A stretch of 64,000 bases of DNA from Terrisporobacter petrolearius (GCF_020748185.1 NZ_JAHZMO010000008.1:1-64000), one strand, 5' to 3'. Positions 25,813 through 37,281 are shown, counted from the first letter of the stretch. Numbers and translations: made by a program. The notes: generated by a model not told the origin, from the letters alone.

Positions 25813-25893
25813 ATGGAATTAACTACTAGTACTACTAATGCATTTGGGATATCTAAGAGTCTTATTTATATAGCTGTTGGAGTTTATATATGT
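25813..25893 (+). pseudogene. Broken copy of the 41-residue membrane peptide
   Basis: Behind GGGGTGAT, the frame starts MELTTSTTNAFGIS and continues with LIYIAVGVYI, parallel to MELANSTCYAFGIS and VYIALSIVIIVAGVFLY of the gene at 5568. About seven helix residues are deleted, so the membrane span is too short and the basic tail is lost; the frame then runs on through an antisense terminator to 26046. I infer a decayed paralogue. Confidence 0.65.
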
Positions 25894-25929
25894 GATACTC
25901 CACAAAGAGAGCTAACATATCCTTTTATA

Positions 25930-25966
25930 ATAAAAAAGAGCCAGATACATTTAGTACCTGGCTCCA
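25930..25966 (-). terminator. Terminator of the SH3-3D gene
   Basis: Arms GGAGCCAG and CTGGCTC with a 13-base loop run into TTTTTTATTA on the minus strand, about 80 bases after the stop. Confidence 0.8.
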
Positions 25967-26042
25967 GTAATTACATATCTACTTTATCTACATCAACACT
26001 CGGTATGCTAACACTAGCAACCATATATCCCTTTAACTTATA

Positions 26043-27125
26043 CTAATCTAATATTTGTATAGATATGTTTCTAACTCCCCAGCTATTGCACTGTGAATCC
26101 GAATTCATAAATATATCTATTTTATTTCCTTTTATTCCTCCACCACAGTCTTCTGCAATGAATGTTTTCCCAAATCTAGGTATATAGACTCTTGTTCCAT
26201 AAGGTATAACATCTGGATCTACAGCTATTGTTCCCCATTTTGGTTTTGTTCCTGTTGCAGTTACACCATCTCCACTATAAGCTGTAGCTGAAACTACTAT
26301 ATTTTTATTTGATGAAGATGAAACTTCAGAATCTGATAATTTAGCTTGTGATGATTCTTTTTTGCCTGATGATACTTTTGAACTTGATGATTCTTTTGCA
26401 TCAGAACCCTTTGAAGTTTTATTACTTGTCATTAAAGCCACATCTGTATCTAAATGTGAGCTATGTACCCATCCAGTTTTTCCCTCTGAAGTTTGAAGTT
26501 TATACCATCCATCTAATGATGATATTACTTTTACCTTTTCTCCTTCACCTAGGACTTTTATAACTTCATAATTAGTTGATGCTCCTTTTCTCATGTTAGC
26601 AACGTCTTTTAAAGTTCCATTAGCATCACTGTCTGACCATGCAAATTTAGCATCTGATACTTTTATATATTTTCTATATGACCAGCCTACTTCACCATCT
26701 GAAGTTTTAACTTTGTACCAGTCACCTTTTTTTGATAAAACTTTTACACTATCTCCCTTTTCATGAACACTAATTATTTCATTTTCAATTGATGGACCTT
26801 TTCTGAAATTTAAATATTCTGTTACTGTTCCTGAAACAGCATTTGCTTCTTCTTTTTCTTGTTTTGAAGCATCTACATATTTACCATATGACCAACCTGT
26901 TTCATTATCTGAAGTTTTAACTTTGTACCAACCATTTGACTCTGATAATATTTTTATATTTTCCCCTTGATCAAGTACCTCTTTAACATTATGTTCAGTA
27001 GATGCACCTTTTCTTAGGTTTAGATCTTCCTTTACTGTTGCTGCTTGAGATTCAACAGAAGCACAAGCCCCTAGTGCCATTGCCATTGATACAAAAGCTG
27101 TTGTTTTTAAAGTATTTTTTAACAT
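26043..27125 (-). CDS. Exported protein with three SH3b domains and a 3D domain
   Basis: This 360-residue protein has a signal peptide (MLKNTLKTTAFVSMAMALGA), three bacterial SH3 repeats at about 32-85, 98-152 and 165-225, each with LNLRKG/NMRKGAST and GWYK motifs, a Ser/Lys linker (235-270) and a 3D domain (about 272-360) with VSATAYS, VDPDVIPYGT, AEDCGGGIKGNKIDIF. The 3D domain has the Asp triad of MltA-like and RpfB/YuiC lytic transglycosylases, so it probably cuts or remodels peptidoglycan while the SH3b repeats bind wall. GGAGG ribosome site. Confidence 0.93.
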   Translation of the reverse strand: MLKNTLKTTAFVSMAMALGACASVESQAATVKEDLNLRKGASTEHNVKEVLDQGENIKILSESNGWYKVKTSDNETGWSYGKYVDASKQEKEEANAVSGTVTEYLNFRKGPSIENEIISVHEKGDSVKVLSKKGDWYKVKTSDGEVGWSYRKYIKVSDAKFAWSDSDANGTLKDVANMRKGASTNYEVIKVLGEGEKVKVISSLDGWYKLQTSEGKTGWVHSSHLDTDVALMTSNKTSKGSDAKESSSSKVSSGKKESSQAKLSDSEVSSSSNKNIVVSATAYSGDGVTATGTKPKWGTIAVDPDVIPYGTRVYIPRFGKTFIAEDCGGGIKGNKIDIFMNSDSQCNSWGVRNISIQILD

Positions 27126-27616
27126 ATATTTTCCTCCAATATCGTTTTATAGAATAATCTTTCTAAATAAAATATTGTGCCTTTAGTCACTTAATTTTCA
27201 AATCTATACTTATATGTTATTACAACTTTGTAACTTTTGGAAGTGTTTTTTGCAAAATATTTACAAATCGTTTACAAAATATATGTTTCATTTCTAATCT
27301 CCATTAGCTCAAACCCAGTATTTTCAACATCCAAGCCTTTTGTATATTTTTTTAATTTTTTTCATTTTTGTAACTTTTGTAACTTTTGTAAAATAACTCT
27401 TTTTAAAATATTGCTAACCATACTAATATATTCTATATAAAAAAAAATATGTTTCTTTTAACAATAAATTTTCATCTCTCATCATCAATTTTTACTCTTT
27501 CACTTCCATAAAAATTAGCACTACTATATTAGTTTTTTTCCCTACTTTTCTTTTGATAATATAGCCCTTATTTTTAATATTTGATTTTTACCATCCTATC
27601 TCCTTTAATTTTAAGT
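27126..27616. other. Long AT-rich gap
   Basis: No gene is supported. The stretch is extremely AT-rich with T tracts and three short ACTTTTGTA-type repeats at 27368-27392 and one at about 27228. It holds the promoter region of the SH3-3D gene at its left end; no operator was recognised. Confidence 0.4.
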
Positions 27617-27663
27617 AAAAAAACACCCCTATCGTTAGAATTTTGATCCAACAATCGGGGCGC
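27617..27663 (-). terminator. Terminator of allE
   Basis: Arms CCCCGATTGTT and AACGATAGGGG (two mismatches) run into TGTTTTTTT on the minus strand, about 56 bases after the allE stop. Confidence 0.75.
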
Positions 27664-27718
27664 AGTACAAAAATATCCCTTTATTTTTTTATTTATATTA
27701 ATCTACCAACAATAAATT

Positions 27719-28480
27719 CTATAATATAACATCCCTATTGCAGTCTTTTGAATATATGTATGATAAATTTTCTCTACCTACTCCATAACAGCATTGTGGT
27801 ACATAAGGTCCAAACCAAATATAATCATTTTTCTTAACAGGTATCCATGTATTGTCTAAATTATAAAGACCTTCACCAGACAAAAAATACGCTCCATGCT
27901 CTTGTACATGGGTCTCAATAAATGGATGACAAGCTCCAGGATAAAAAGTTAATATGTGAAAGTTCATATCAAATGCTAAATCTTTTGGTAAAAAATCTAT
28001 TATTTTAACATTAGCCATATTGTCATAATCTACTTCATCTTGTTCTTTTATGTTGGAAACTACAACCCAAGGTTTATAATCTTCCAATGGTTGATATTTT
28101 TGTTTATACAAAAATATTTTAGAGTCATTACCATATATATTTTCTAAATTCATGGTTTCCCAAGGAGTGCAATATACATATCCTCCAGATTCAATTATAT
28201 ATTCTTCATTTTTTATAGTTACTTTAATTTTACCTTCTATGCAATAAACAAAGGTTTCTATACCATTTCCGCCAAATCCTTTAGTTGTTCTTCCATCTTT
28301 ATTCATTGTTATTATGTAATCTACAAAACTTGCACCTAGTTTTGGTGATGCTAGTATTGATATTCTACAATTTTCAAATCCTGGTACTACATTATTTACT
28401 AATCCTTCTGGTGGTATTAGTGCAAAACTTCCATGGTTGATTATTGATCTAGATGTTAACAAATCATTTGGATACCCCAT
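27719..28480 (-). CDS. allE: (S)-ureidoglycine aminohydrolase
   Basis: This 253-residue double-cupin enzyme releases ammonia from (S)-ureidoglycine to give ureidoglycolate in allantoin degradation. It keeps the family blocks NHGSFALIPPEGLVNNVVPG, SPKLGASFVDY, FGGNGIETFVY and, in the second cupin that binds manganese, ETHVQEHGAYFLSG and the end YIYSKDCNRDV. Length equals E. coli AllE (YlbA). No other purine-degradation gene is near, so it either serves an unlinked pathway or acts alone. Ribosome site AGGGGTG. Confidence 0.92.
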   Translation of the reverse strand: MGYPNDLLTSRSIINHGSFALIPPEGLVNNVVPGFENCRISILASPKLGASFVDYIITMNKDGRTTKGFGGNGIETFVYCIEGKIKVTIKNEEYIIESGGYVYCTPWETMNLENIYGNDSKIFLYKQKYQPLEDYKPWVVVSNIKEQDEVDYDNMANVKIIDFLPKDLAFDMNFHILTFYPGACHPFIETHVQEHGAYFLSGEGLYNLDNTWIPVKKNDYIWFGPYVPQCCYGVGRENLSYIYSKDCNRDVIL

Positions 28481-28520
28481 TTAAATTCACCCCTAAAAAT
28501 ATATTTTATAATTTAATATT

Positions 28521-28604
28521 AATGCAGTGAACAGTGTATTGGCAACATTTGATAAGTTTCTAAAGTCTGATGTAGTTATAATAAATGGATATAGAACAGA
28601 TTAG
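28521..28604 (+). pseudogene. M15-type carboxypeptidase scrap
   Basis: A plus-strand frame without a start gives NAVNSVLATFDKFLKSDVVI then INGYRTD and stop. The VVIINGYRT pattern resembles the conserved block of D-Ala-D-Ala carboxypeptidases of the M15/VanY type. Only about 27 residues remain before the csp terminator. Confidence 0.45.
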
Positions 28605-28648
28605 ATTGTATAAAAAAAAGACCCAATGGGTCTTTTTTTATACAATCT
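28603..28648 (-). terminator. Long terminator of the first csp gene
   Basis: An inverted repeat of about 20 bp with arms AGATTGTATAAAAAAAAGACC and its complement around AAT; on the minus strand GGGTC is followed by seven or more T. Confidence 0.85.
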
Positions 28649-28659
28649 ATATATAAAAA

Positions 28660-28860
28660 TTATAATATAGTTATATTTTCAGCTTGAGGTCCTCTAGCGC
28701 CTTGAACTATTTCAAAACTTACTTTTTGTCCTTCTTCTAATGTTTTGTATCCATCAGTTTGTATAGCTGAGAAATGTGCGAATACATCATCTCCACCTTC
28801 TACTGATATAAATCCAAATCCTTTGTCATTGTTAAACCATTTTACTGTTCCGTTAGTCAT
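28660..28860 (-). CDS. cspA: Cold-shock protein CspA family
   Basis: A 66-residue RNA-binding OB fold that melts RNA structure in the cold. The RNP1 motif KGFGFI and RNP2 motif VFAHF are intact, with [14 protein letters not shown] at the front. It is about 92% identical by eye to the second copy at 52990-53190. The 5' region is AT-rich, as in cold-shock leaders. Single-gene unit with a strong terminator. Confidence 0.96.
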   Translation of the reverse strand: MTNGTVKWFNNDKGFGFISVEGGDDVFAHFSAIQTDGYKTLEEGQKVSFEIVQGARGPQAENITIL

Positions 28861-29025
28861 CTAATAATTCTCCTTAACCTTTTTACATGTTTATATTTTT
28901 TTTACTTCATATGTTATTATATACTATTTCAAGAAAATTTACACACTTTTTTGAAATATATTTTAATTATTTATTTTATTTAATATTTTTTAATCTTTAT
29001 ATTTTTTATATCGCTTTTTATATCA

Positions 29026-30756
29026 TTACAGTTGCCATCCAACAGCTTCTTTTCTTACATCAATAAATTGTTTGTATATACCCTCTTCTTTAATCAAACT
29101 ATGATGATCTCCTCGTTGTACAATTTTCCCATCATCTACAACTAAAATTTGATCTGCATTTCTAACAGTTTTCAATCTATGGGCAATCATAATTATAGTT
29201 TTATTTCTTGTTAATTCTTCAATAGCATCTTGAAGTTGTTTTTCATTTTCAGCATCTACATTTGCTGTAGCTTCATCTAAAATTATAATTGGTGCATCTT
29301 TAAGCATGGCTCTTGCTATAGATATTCTTTGTTTTTCCCCTCCAGAAAGTGATGCACCTCCCTCACCGATTATGGTATCATATCCATTTGGTAGATTTAT
29401 AATAAAATCATGACAACTAGCTTTTTTAGCTGCTTTTATTACATCTTCTCTAGATGCATTATTACTACCAAATTTTATATTATTAGCCACTGTGTCTTGA
29501 AATAAATAAACATCTTGAAATACCATACTAATATTTTTTAGTAAACTATCTAATTTATATCTTCTTATGTCATTTCCCCCCAATGTTATTTTTCCCTTAT
29601 CCACATCAAAAAATCTAGCTATTAAGTTGCATATAGTAGTTTTACCTCCTCCAGAAGGCCCTACAATTGCTGTAGTTGTATTTTGTGGAATATTAAACAA
29701 CATATTATCAATTACTTTTCTATTTTCATAACTAAAACTTACATTGTCAAAATTAATATCATAGTTTTTAGGAATTATTTCACTACCCTCCACATCCATT
29801 ACAGGAGTATCAAATACTGTATTGACTTTGTCTACACAATTATCCATTACTCTAAGAAGGGCAGAATAATTGCCTGCTGATTCCAACTGCCCATAGATTA
29901 TAAATGAACAAATTATCATTAATATACAGTTTATAAGAGTCATTGAATTATTTAAATAAAAATAGATTGAAGTTAATATTACTAATATTCCCATAGATTT
30001 TAGTACAAAAGTTTGAAGTCCCATAATAGGTATAAATGTTTTTTCCATTTTATAATTTATATCATTATTATCCTCAATAGCTTTTATTACTTTTTGATTT
30101 GATTGATGTGATAAATTATAAGATTTCACTATGGAAATTCCTTGTATATATTCTAATATTTTCTCTACTAGTCTGCTGTCACTTTCAGTTTTAATAGGTG
30201 ACAATTTATTGGATTTTTTTTGCATAATATTGTTTACACCAAGAAAAACTAATATTCCTAAAAATATAAGAATACCTATTCTATAGTCATAAATCAAAAC
30301 ACATATTCCTATAATACACGTATTTATAAACCCTTGAGTAGATAACATTATAACTCTTGTTGCCACATCTTGTAGCATTTCTAGTGTATTAGTAGTAATA
30401 GAGGTTATATATCCTAAACTATTATCATTTAAATAACCCATTGGCACATATTTCAAATGTTGTGCAATATCAATACGTTTATTTGCACATAATTCATATC
30501 CACCTATGGTTTGCTTCATTGTGATTTTGTTTTTTAGTATGGAACAACCTACTATACTTACAATCATAATACCTAAACTTAAAAACATGGTTTTCTCCGT
30601 CACATTATTTTCTAACATATCTTTAAGTACAATGGCTATGGCTGGGATTCTTATTGCTTCAAATATGGAATAAAAAACACTCATTACAATAGAATCATAA
30701 AAGTATTTTTTATATTTGCCAGAAAAATCAAAAAACTTATTAAATATTTTCAACAT
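29026..30756 (-). CDS. ABC half-exporter, permease plus ATPase
   Basis: This 576-residue protein has a six-helix membrane domain (about 1-310) fused to an ATPase domain: Walker A GPSGGGKTT, Q-loop SMVFQDVYLFQD, signature LSGGEKQRIS, Walker B IIILDEATA and AHRLKTV. It overlaps the stop of the upstream half-transporter by one base (30756), so they are co-translated as a heterodimer. Together with the AraC gene upstream the set resembles YbtPQ/IrtAB-type systems, exporter folds that import siderophores; export of another compound is equally possible. Confidence 0.93.
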   Translation of the reverse strand: MLKIFNKFFDFSGKYKKYFYDSIVMSVFYSIFEAIRIPAIAIVLKDMLENNVTEKTMFLSLGIMIVSIVGCSILKNKITMKQTIGGYELCANKRIDIAQHLKYVPMGYLNDNSLGYITSITTNTLEMLQDVATRVIMLSTQGFINTCIIGICVLIYDYRIGILIFLGILVFLGVNNIMQKKSNKLSPIKTESDSRLVEKILEYIQGISIVKSYNLSHQSNQKVIKAIEDNNDINYKMEKTFIPIMGLQTFVLKSMGILVILTSIYFYLNNSMTLINCILMIICSFIIYGQLESAGNYSALLRVMDNCVDKVNTVFDTPVMDVEGSEIIPKNYDINFDNVSFSYENRKVIDNMLFNIPQNTTTAIVGPSGGGKTTICNLIARFFDVDKGKITLGGNDIRRYKLDSLLKNISMVFQDVYLFQDTVANNIKFGSNNASREDVIKAAKKASCHDFIINLPNGYDTIIGEGGASLSGGEKQRISIARAMLKDAPIIILDEATANVDAENEKQLQDAIEELTRNKTIIMIAHRLKTVRNADQILVVDDGKIVQRGDHHSLIKEEGIYKQFIDVRKEAVGWQL

Positions 30757-32504
30757 TATATAGCCACCTCTTTTCTATCTTTAACACTATTATGAGCTTT
30801 CCACATTTCTTTATATAATTTACACTTTTTAAGTAGGTCTTCATGTGTTCCTGTGCTTTCTATTTTCCCATTATTAACAACTATAATTTGACTAGTATCT
30901 ACAATAGTAGAAAGTCTATGAGCTATAACTATCAATGTTTTTCCTTTTACAAGTTTTCCTACAGCCTTTTGCAAAATCACTTCATTTTCTGGGTCTGTAT
31001 ATGCAGTTGCTTCATCTAAAATTACAATATCCGCATCTTTTAACATGGCTCTTGCAATACTAATTCTTTGTCTTTCTCCTCCCGACAAATGACCTCCACT
31101 AGAACCAGCAACTGTGTTGTATCCATTTTCAAGTTTCAAAATAAATTCTTCGCATCCACTTTTTCTAGCTACTTTCTTTACATCCTCATCTGAGGCTTTT
31201 AGATTTCCCATACGAATATTGTTCATTATAGTATCATTAAATAAATAACTATCTTGAGATACATAAGCTATTTTTTCATTAAGTATTTCTAAAGGTATAT
31301 CTTTAATGTTTATTCCTCCAATTTCTATAGCCCCTTTATTCACGTCCCAAAGTGAGGCTATTAATTTAGCTATTGTAGACTTTCCTCCTCCTGAGGGTCC
31401 AACTAGTGCATTTACTTGACCACCTTTTATATTTAAGTTCACATTATTTAATACTTGTTTTTTATCATAAGAAAAGCATACATTTTTTAGTTTTATATTA
31501 TTAAAGGATAATTTTTCATTTAAAACATTTGGTCTCTTTAAATCATCTTTTTCTAATACACTATTAATATCACCTATTATTGTTTTTATTTTAGCTATAT
31601 CGTCTGAATAAGACATAGCTGTTATAAGTGGTGTCATAACTCCTAGGGCTAAAATTATAATATTTATAAAATTTTCTGAAGTTAAGCTTCCATTTATATA
31701 AAACATGCACCCAATAGGTAGTACTCCTATTAATACTGCTGGAAATACTGCTATAGCAATAGAAAAATAAACATTGCATTTATCCATCCAATCTATAGCT
31801 GAATGAGCTGATTCGTATGCTGCTTTAGTGAATTTTTCATAAGATGATGCAGATTGATTAAAAGCCTTTATAACTTTTATTCCTGACACATACTCAACTG
31901 ATGTGGCATTTAATATTTTGTTTTTGCTAATATAATTGCCATAATTTTTTTCATAATCTTTTGTCATCATCATATAGCATAATATTCCAAGGGGAACGGT
32001 TATTAAAGATGCAAGTGCCATTCTCCAATCTATGGTAAAGATGTAAATAACAATTGCAAAAGGAACGAGTAAATTAGATGTCATTTCTGGAACAACATGT
32101 GCTAGTGTTGTTTCTATACTATCTATCTTTTCTACTATTATGGATTTCATAGTGCCTGAAGGTATGTTCAAAACATCTCCAAGGGGCATATTAGCCAATT
32201 TTTCAATAGATCTTTTTCTCACATTAGCTATAACTGTAAAAGTAGCTTTATGAGATAAGGTAGTTGATATGCTGTGAAATAACACGCGCAAAAACCAAGA
32301 CACTATACATATAACACAAAGATTAACATAATTATTAAAATCCTTAACTCCCTTGACTAAATCAACAACTATTCTCGCAACCAAATAGTAGGGTAATATA
32401 CTACAAGCAACTCCAATTACTGCACATATAACTGAAATTATATAATACTTTTTGTGATCACTTACAAAATCAATAAGACTTTCAATAGTGCTTTTTTTAT
32501 TCAT
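30756..32504 (-). CDS. ABC half-exporter, permease plus ATPase
   Basis: This 582-residue partner has membrane helices at about 20-300 and an ATPase domain with Walker A GPSGGGKST, SYVSQDSYLFND, LSGGERQRIS, IVILDEATA and AHRLSTI. Both halves of the pair carry complete catalytic motifs, so neither site looks degenerate. It starts 16 bases after the AraC regulator stop and ends with a one-base overlap with the second half. Substrate unknown; see the AraC entry for context. Confidence 0.93.
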   Translation of the reverse strand: MNKKSTIESLIDFVSDHKKYYIISVICAVIGVACSILPYYLVARIVVDLVKGVKDFNNYVNLCVICIVSWFLRVLFHSISTTLSHKATFTVIANVRKRSIEKLANMPLGDVLNIPSGTMKSIIVEKIDSIETTLAHVVPEMTSNLLVPFAIVIYIFTIDWRMALASLITVPLGILCYMMMTKDYEKNYGNYISKNKILNATSVEYVSGIKVIKAFNQSASSYEKFTKAAYESAHSAIDWMDKCNVYFSIAIAVFPAVLIGVLPIGCMFYINGSLTSENFINIIILALGVMTPLITAMSYSDDIAKIKTIIGDINSVLEKDDLKRPNVLNEKLSFNNIKLKNVCFSYDKKQVLNNVNLNIKGGQVNALVGPSGGGKSTIAKLIASLWDVNKGAIEIGGINIKDIPLEILNEKIAYVSQDSYLFNDTIMNNIRMGNLKASDEDVKKVARKSGCEEFILKLENGYNTVAGSSGGHLSGGERQRISIARAMLKDADIVILDEATAYTDPENEVILQKAVGKLVKGKTLIVIAHRLSTIVDTSQIIVVNNGKIESTGTHEDLLKKCKLYKEMWKAHNSVKDRKEVAI

Positions 32505-32520
32505 TTATACCACTTCCTTA

Positions 32521-33480
32521 TTAAAATTCATTATTTCTATATCTTAATGGTGTAAACCCAATAACAGACTTAAAAGCTGCTGCAAATTTACTAGGGTTGT
32601 CATATCCTAAATAATTAGCTATATTGCTAATATTGTCATTACTTTCCTTCAACAAAATACAAGCTTCATTCATTCTATAGGATTTCATATAGCTATATAT
32701 GGGGTCTCCATATACTTCTTTGAAACATTTTTTCATTGTAGTTAGTGGATAATCAAATTTATTAGATAATTCTTCTAAAGTAATATGTTTATCCATATTT
32801 TTAATCATATATTTTTCAATTTCCTTTACTTTGTCCACTTGAGATTTTGTAAAATAATTTCTATCTTCTTTATCTTTATTTACATCTAAAGTTTTGAAAA
32901 AAAGTAGCAACTCTAATATTTTTATTTTTAAATAAGAATCTCTTATTTTGTCATCTACTTGGTACAATTCATTAAACACATGCTCTATTCCACTTTTTGT
33001 TCTCATTATAAATGGTTCATTGTTTTTGCATAACTTGTCTTTTAGGTCATATAAGTCCACATCAAAATTATCCAAAACTTTCTTTATGCTCTGATTAGCT
33101 TCGTCTAAATAAAAAACCACTGTTATACCAATATATTTTTTTAGAGGAAATCCAAATATTTTTCCATGATGCTCTCTTATACTTATTTGCATATCCCCTT
33201 GTTTCAAATACAAATAATCATTATTGTGACATATCCACTCCATTCTGCCTTCTTTGCAATAATCTATACAAAACATATTAATGTCGCTTTTAAAATTAGA
33301 TGTACACTCCCTCATATTAAATTCATTGTAAGTAATATAAACTCCAGGAAATACTTTATATGATTTGAAGCCACCACTACCTGTATTATTTCTTATCTTG
33401 AATATTTCTGGATCATCACCTTTTATAATTTGGTCAAAACTTTCAAATACATCAAATGAATATCTTTGCGATAAAAACAT
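32521..33480 (-). CDS. AraC family regulator
   Basis: Start taken at the ATG at 33480 (319 residues): AGGAGG is seven bases before it; the upstream GTG has no ribosome site. The N-terminal ligand domain is of the siderophore-sensor (PchR/YbtA) kind, with CIDYCKEGRMEW. The C-terminal domain (about 215-319) has two helix-turn-helix motifs: ITLEELSNKFDYPLTTMKKC and DNISNIANYLGYDNPSKFAA, then the FTPLRYR end. It probably activates the two ABC genes downstream when their substrate is present. Confidence 0.92.
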   Translation of the reverse strand: MFLSQRYSFDVFESFDQIIKGDDPEIFKIRNNTGSGGFKSYKVFPGVYITYNEFNMRECTSNFKSDINMFCIDYCKEGRMEWICHNNDYLYLKQGDMQISIREHHGKIFGFPLKKYIGITVVFYLDEANQSIKKVLDNFDVDLYDLKDKLCKNNEPFIMRTKSGIEHVFNELYQVDDKIRDSYLKIKILELLLFFKTLDVNKDKEDRNYFTKSQVDKVKEIEKYMIKNMDKHITLEELSNKFDYPLTTMKKCFKEVYGDPIYSYMKSYRMNEACILLKESNDNISNIANYLGYDNPSKFAAAFKSVIGFTPLRYRNNEF

Positions 33481-33518
33481 CCCCACCCCTCCTATTATTT
33501 TAATCTCTCTCACGATAC

Positions 33519-33568
33519 AGTTAGTTTCAACTAACTATATAGTAGCAAATATATTTGTCTTTCTTCAA
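33519..33568 (-). promoter_or_regulatory. AraC-ABC operon promoter and palindrome
   Basis: TTGAAG (33563-33568) and TACTAT (33539-33544) on the minus strand are 18 bases apart. The palindrome AGTTAGTTTCAACTAACT (33519-33536) lies at the expected transcription start and has the TTAG.TT..AA.CTAA form of DtxR-family operators. The DtxR-like gene is divergent next door. Confidence 0.6.
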
Positions 33569-33670
33569 CTCCATATTGGTTTTTATAATCCATTTGGACA
33601 TTAACTTTAGACTTATTGTTTTTAAATAAAATTTATGATAATGTAATATTAATAGAAATGGAGGTAACTT

Positions 33671-34045
33671 ATGAAAAAACAAGAATCTATAGAAAATTAT
33701 TTAGAAACTATTTTAATACTGTCTAATAGATTAAGTTCAGTTAGATCCATAGATATAGTAAAAGAACTAGGCTATAGTAAACCTAGCATTAGTGTTGCCA
33801 TGAAAAACCTTCGTACAAAAGGATATATAAACATGGATGATGATGGTTATATTACTTTAACTACTAAAGGCAATAATTTAGCAAAATCCATTTATGAACG
33901 TCATATAGTTTTATCTAAAGCCTTAATGTCAATTGGTATAAGAGAAGAAACAGCAAAGGAAGATGCCTGTCTTATAGAACATATTATTAGTGAAGAATCT
34001 TTTGAAAAAATAAAATTATATCTAAATAGAAAAATAAAAGTATAA
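33671..34045 (+). CDS. DtxR/MntR-type metal-dependent repressor
   Basis: This 124-residue protein has the winged helix of the family in residues 4-65 (SIENYLETILILS then SVRSIDIVKELGYSKPSISV) and a dimerisation/metal helix with HIVLSKALMSIG and EEDACLIEHIISEES; His and Glu metal ligands are present in the normal order (ERH, EDACLIEH). It lacks the C-terminal SH3 domain, as MntR does. GGAGG ribosome site. It is divergent from the AraC-ABC operon, whose start carries a matching palindrome, so it likely represses that set with iron or manganese. Confidence 0.9.
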   Translation: MKKQESIENYLETILILSNRLSSVRSIDIVKELGYSKPSISVAMKNLRTKGYINMDDDGYITLTTKGNNLAKSIYERHIVLSKALMSIGIREETAKEDACLIEHIISEESFEKIKLYLNRKIKV

Positions 34046-34056
34046 ATAATTGTATT

Positions 34057-34104
34057 AAAAAAGTGACATAACCCATAAAATTTCATGAGATATATCACTT
34101 TTTA
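34057..34104. terminator. Bidirectional terminator
   Basis: Arms AAAAAAGTGA(C)ATA and TATATCACTTTTT face between the convergent DtxR-like and sodA genes; T or A runs lie on both sides. Confidence 0.75.
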
Positions 34105-34139
34105 TAAGAAATAATAAATAAAAGTAGTACATATTTTAT

Positions 34140-34841
34140 TTATTTTATTACATAATTATAGTTTTCCAAAGCATTTTTCCAATTGATCAAATTAATCCAA
34201 TTATCTATATAATACGCCCTGTTGTTTTTATACTGCAAATAGTAAGCATGTTCCCACAAATCTATACAAATAATTGGTGTTAAATTATCTGATATAGGTG
34301 AGTCTTGATTAGCTGTTGTAATTACAGATAATTTTCCATCACCATCAGAAACAAGCCATGCCCACCCTGAGCCAAATACACTTGATGCAGCTTTCTTAAA
34401 TTCATCCATAAAGTTATTATAAGTGCCAAAATCTCTTTCAATTGCCTTTTTCAATTCACCAGAAGGAGCCGTTTTGCTAGGTGTCATAATAGAAAAGAAA
34501 AACTCATGATTATATACTCCACCAGCATTATTTTTTACAGATTTGTAGATTTCCTTTGGTAGATAATCTAGATTTCTCAATAGTTTCTCCAAAGAATAAC
34601 TTTGGTATTTAGGATAATTCGCCAAAGCTTTGTTTAAATTAGCTACATAAGTTTGGTAATGTTTGTCATGATGATAAGTCATAATTTCATTGCTTATAAA
34701 TGGTTCTAAAGCATTGTAGGAATATGGCAGTGGCACTGCTTTAAATTCTTGGATGTCCTTCAACCCCAATGAAAATATACTTATGTAAGTTGTAAAAAGA
34801 AGCAAAAATCCAAATCCTACTGCCAATAATTTTTTTCTCAT
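34140..34841 (-). CDS. sodA: Exported Fe/Mn superoxide dismutase
   Basis: This 233-residue enzyme converts superoxide to peroxide and oxygen. The first 25 residues are a signal or membrane anchor, so it acts outside the membrane; C. difficile has a similar exported SodA in the spore coat. Metal ligands are H57 in YHHDKH, H112 in VYNHEFF, D194 and H198 in IDLWEHAY, all present. It lies just downstream of katG, which removes the peroxide it makes. A near-consensus PerR box stands before its promoter region. Confidence 0.93.
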   Translation of the reverse strand: MRKKLLAVGFGFLLLFTTYISIFSLGLKDIQEFKAVPLPYSYNALEPFISNEIMTYHHDKHYQTYVANLNKALANYPKYQSYSLEKLLRNLDYLPKEIYKSVKNNAGGVYNHEFFFSIMTPSKTAPSGELKKAIERDFGTYNNFMDEFKKAASSVFGSGWAWLVSDGDGKLSVITTANQDSPISDNLTPIICIDLWEHAYYLQYKNNRAYYIDNWINLINWKNALENYNYVIK

Positions 34842-34897
34842 ATTTTATCACCTCAGCAATAGTATGTCTTAAATAGTGCAAAAATATTTTACATTAT

Positions 34898-34928
34898 AAA
34901 AGGCCTATAAAATTCTCATAAGCCTTTA
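34898..34928 (-). terminator. Weak terminator between katG and sodA
   Basis: Arms AAAGGC(T)TAT and ATA(G)GCCTTT with a nine-base loop and a T-run of four on the minus strand. It overlaps the PerR box, so it may also form only in katG read-through RNA. Confidence 0.5.
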
Positions 34929-34940
34929 TAATCATTACAA
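34926..34940 (-). promoter_or_regulatory. PerR box upstream of sodA
   Basis: On the minus strand TTGTAATGATTATAA matches the PerR consensus TTATAATNATTATAA at 13 of 14 fixed positions. It is about 85 bases before the sodA ATG. A TATAAT with a weak -35 (TTATGA) 17 bases earlier lies downstream of it. Confidence 0.7.
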
Positions 34941-34961
34941 TTACTTTCTCTATCTTCAGTT

Positions 34962-37193
<2,232 letters not shown>

Positions 37194-37205
37194 TTAAATG
37201 TTTCA

Positions 37206-37220
37206 TTACATAATATGTAA
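37206..37220 (-). promoter_or_regulatory. 7-1-7 palindrome before katG
   Basis: TTACATAATATGTAA is a perfect 7-1-7 palindrome, the geometry of Fur/PerR boxes, but agrees with the PerR consensus only at the outer bases. It lies 43 bases before the katG ATG. Confidence 0.5.
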
Positions 37221-37281
37221 ATAAATTTTTACTTATGCAAATTCACATTTGTGTTTCATATAGGAGCTGTAATTATTAATA

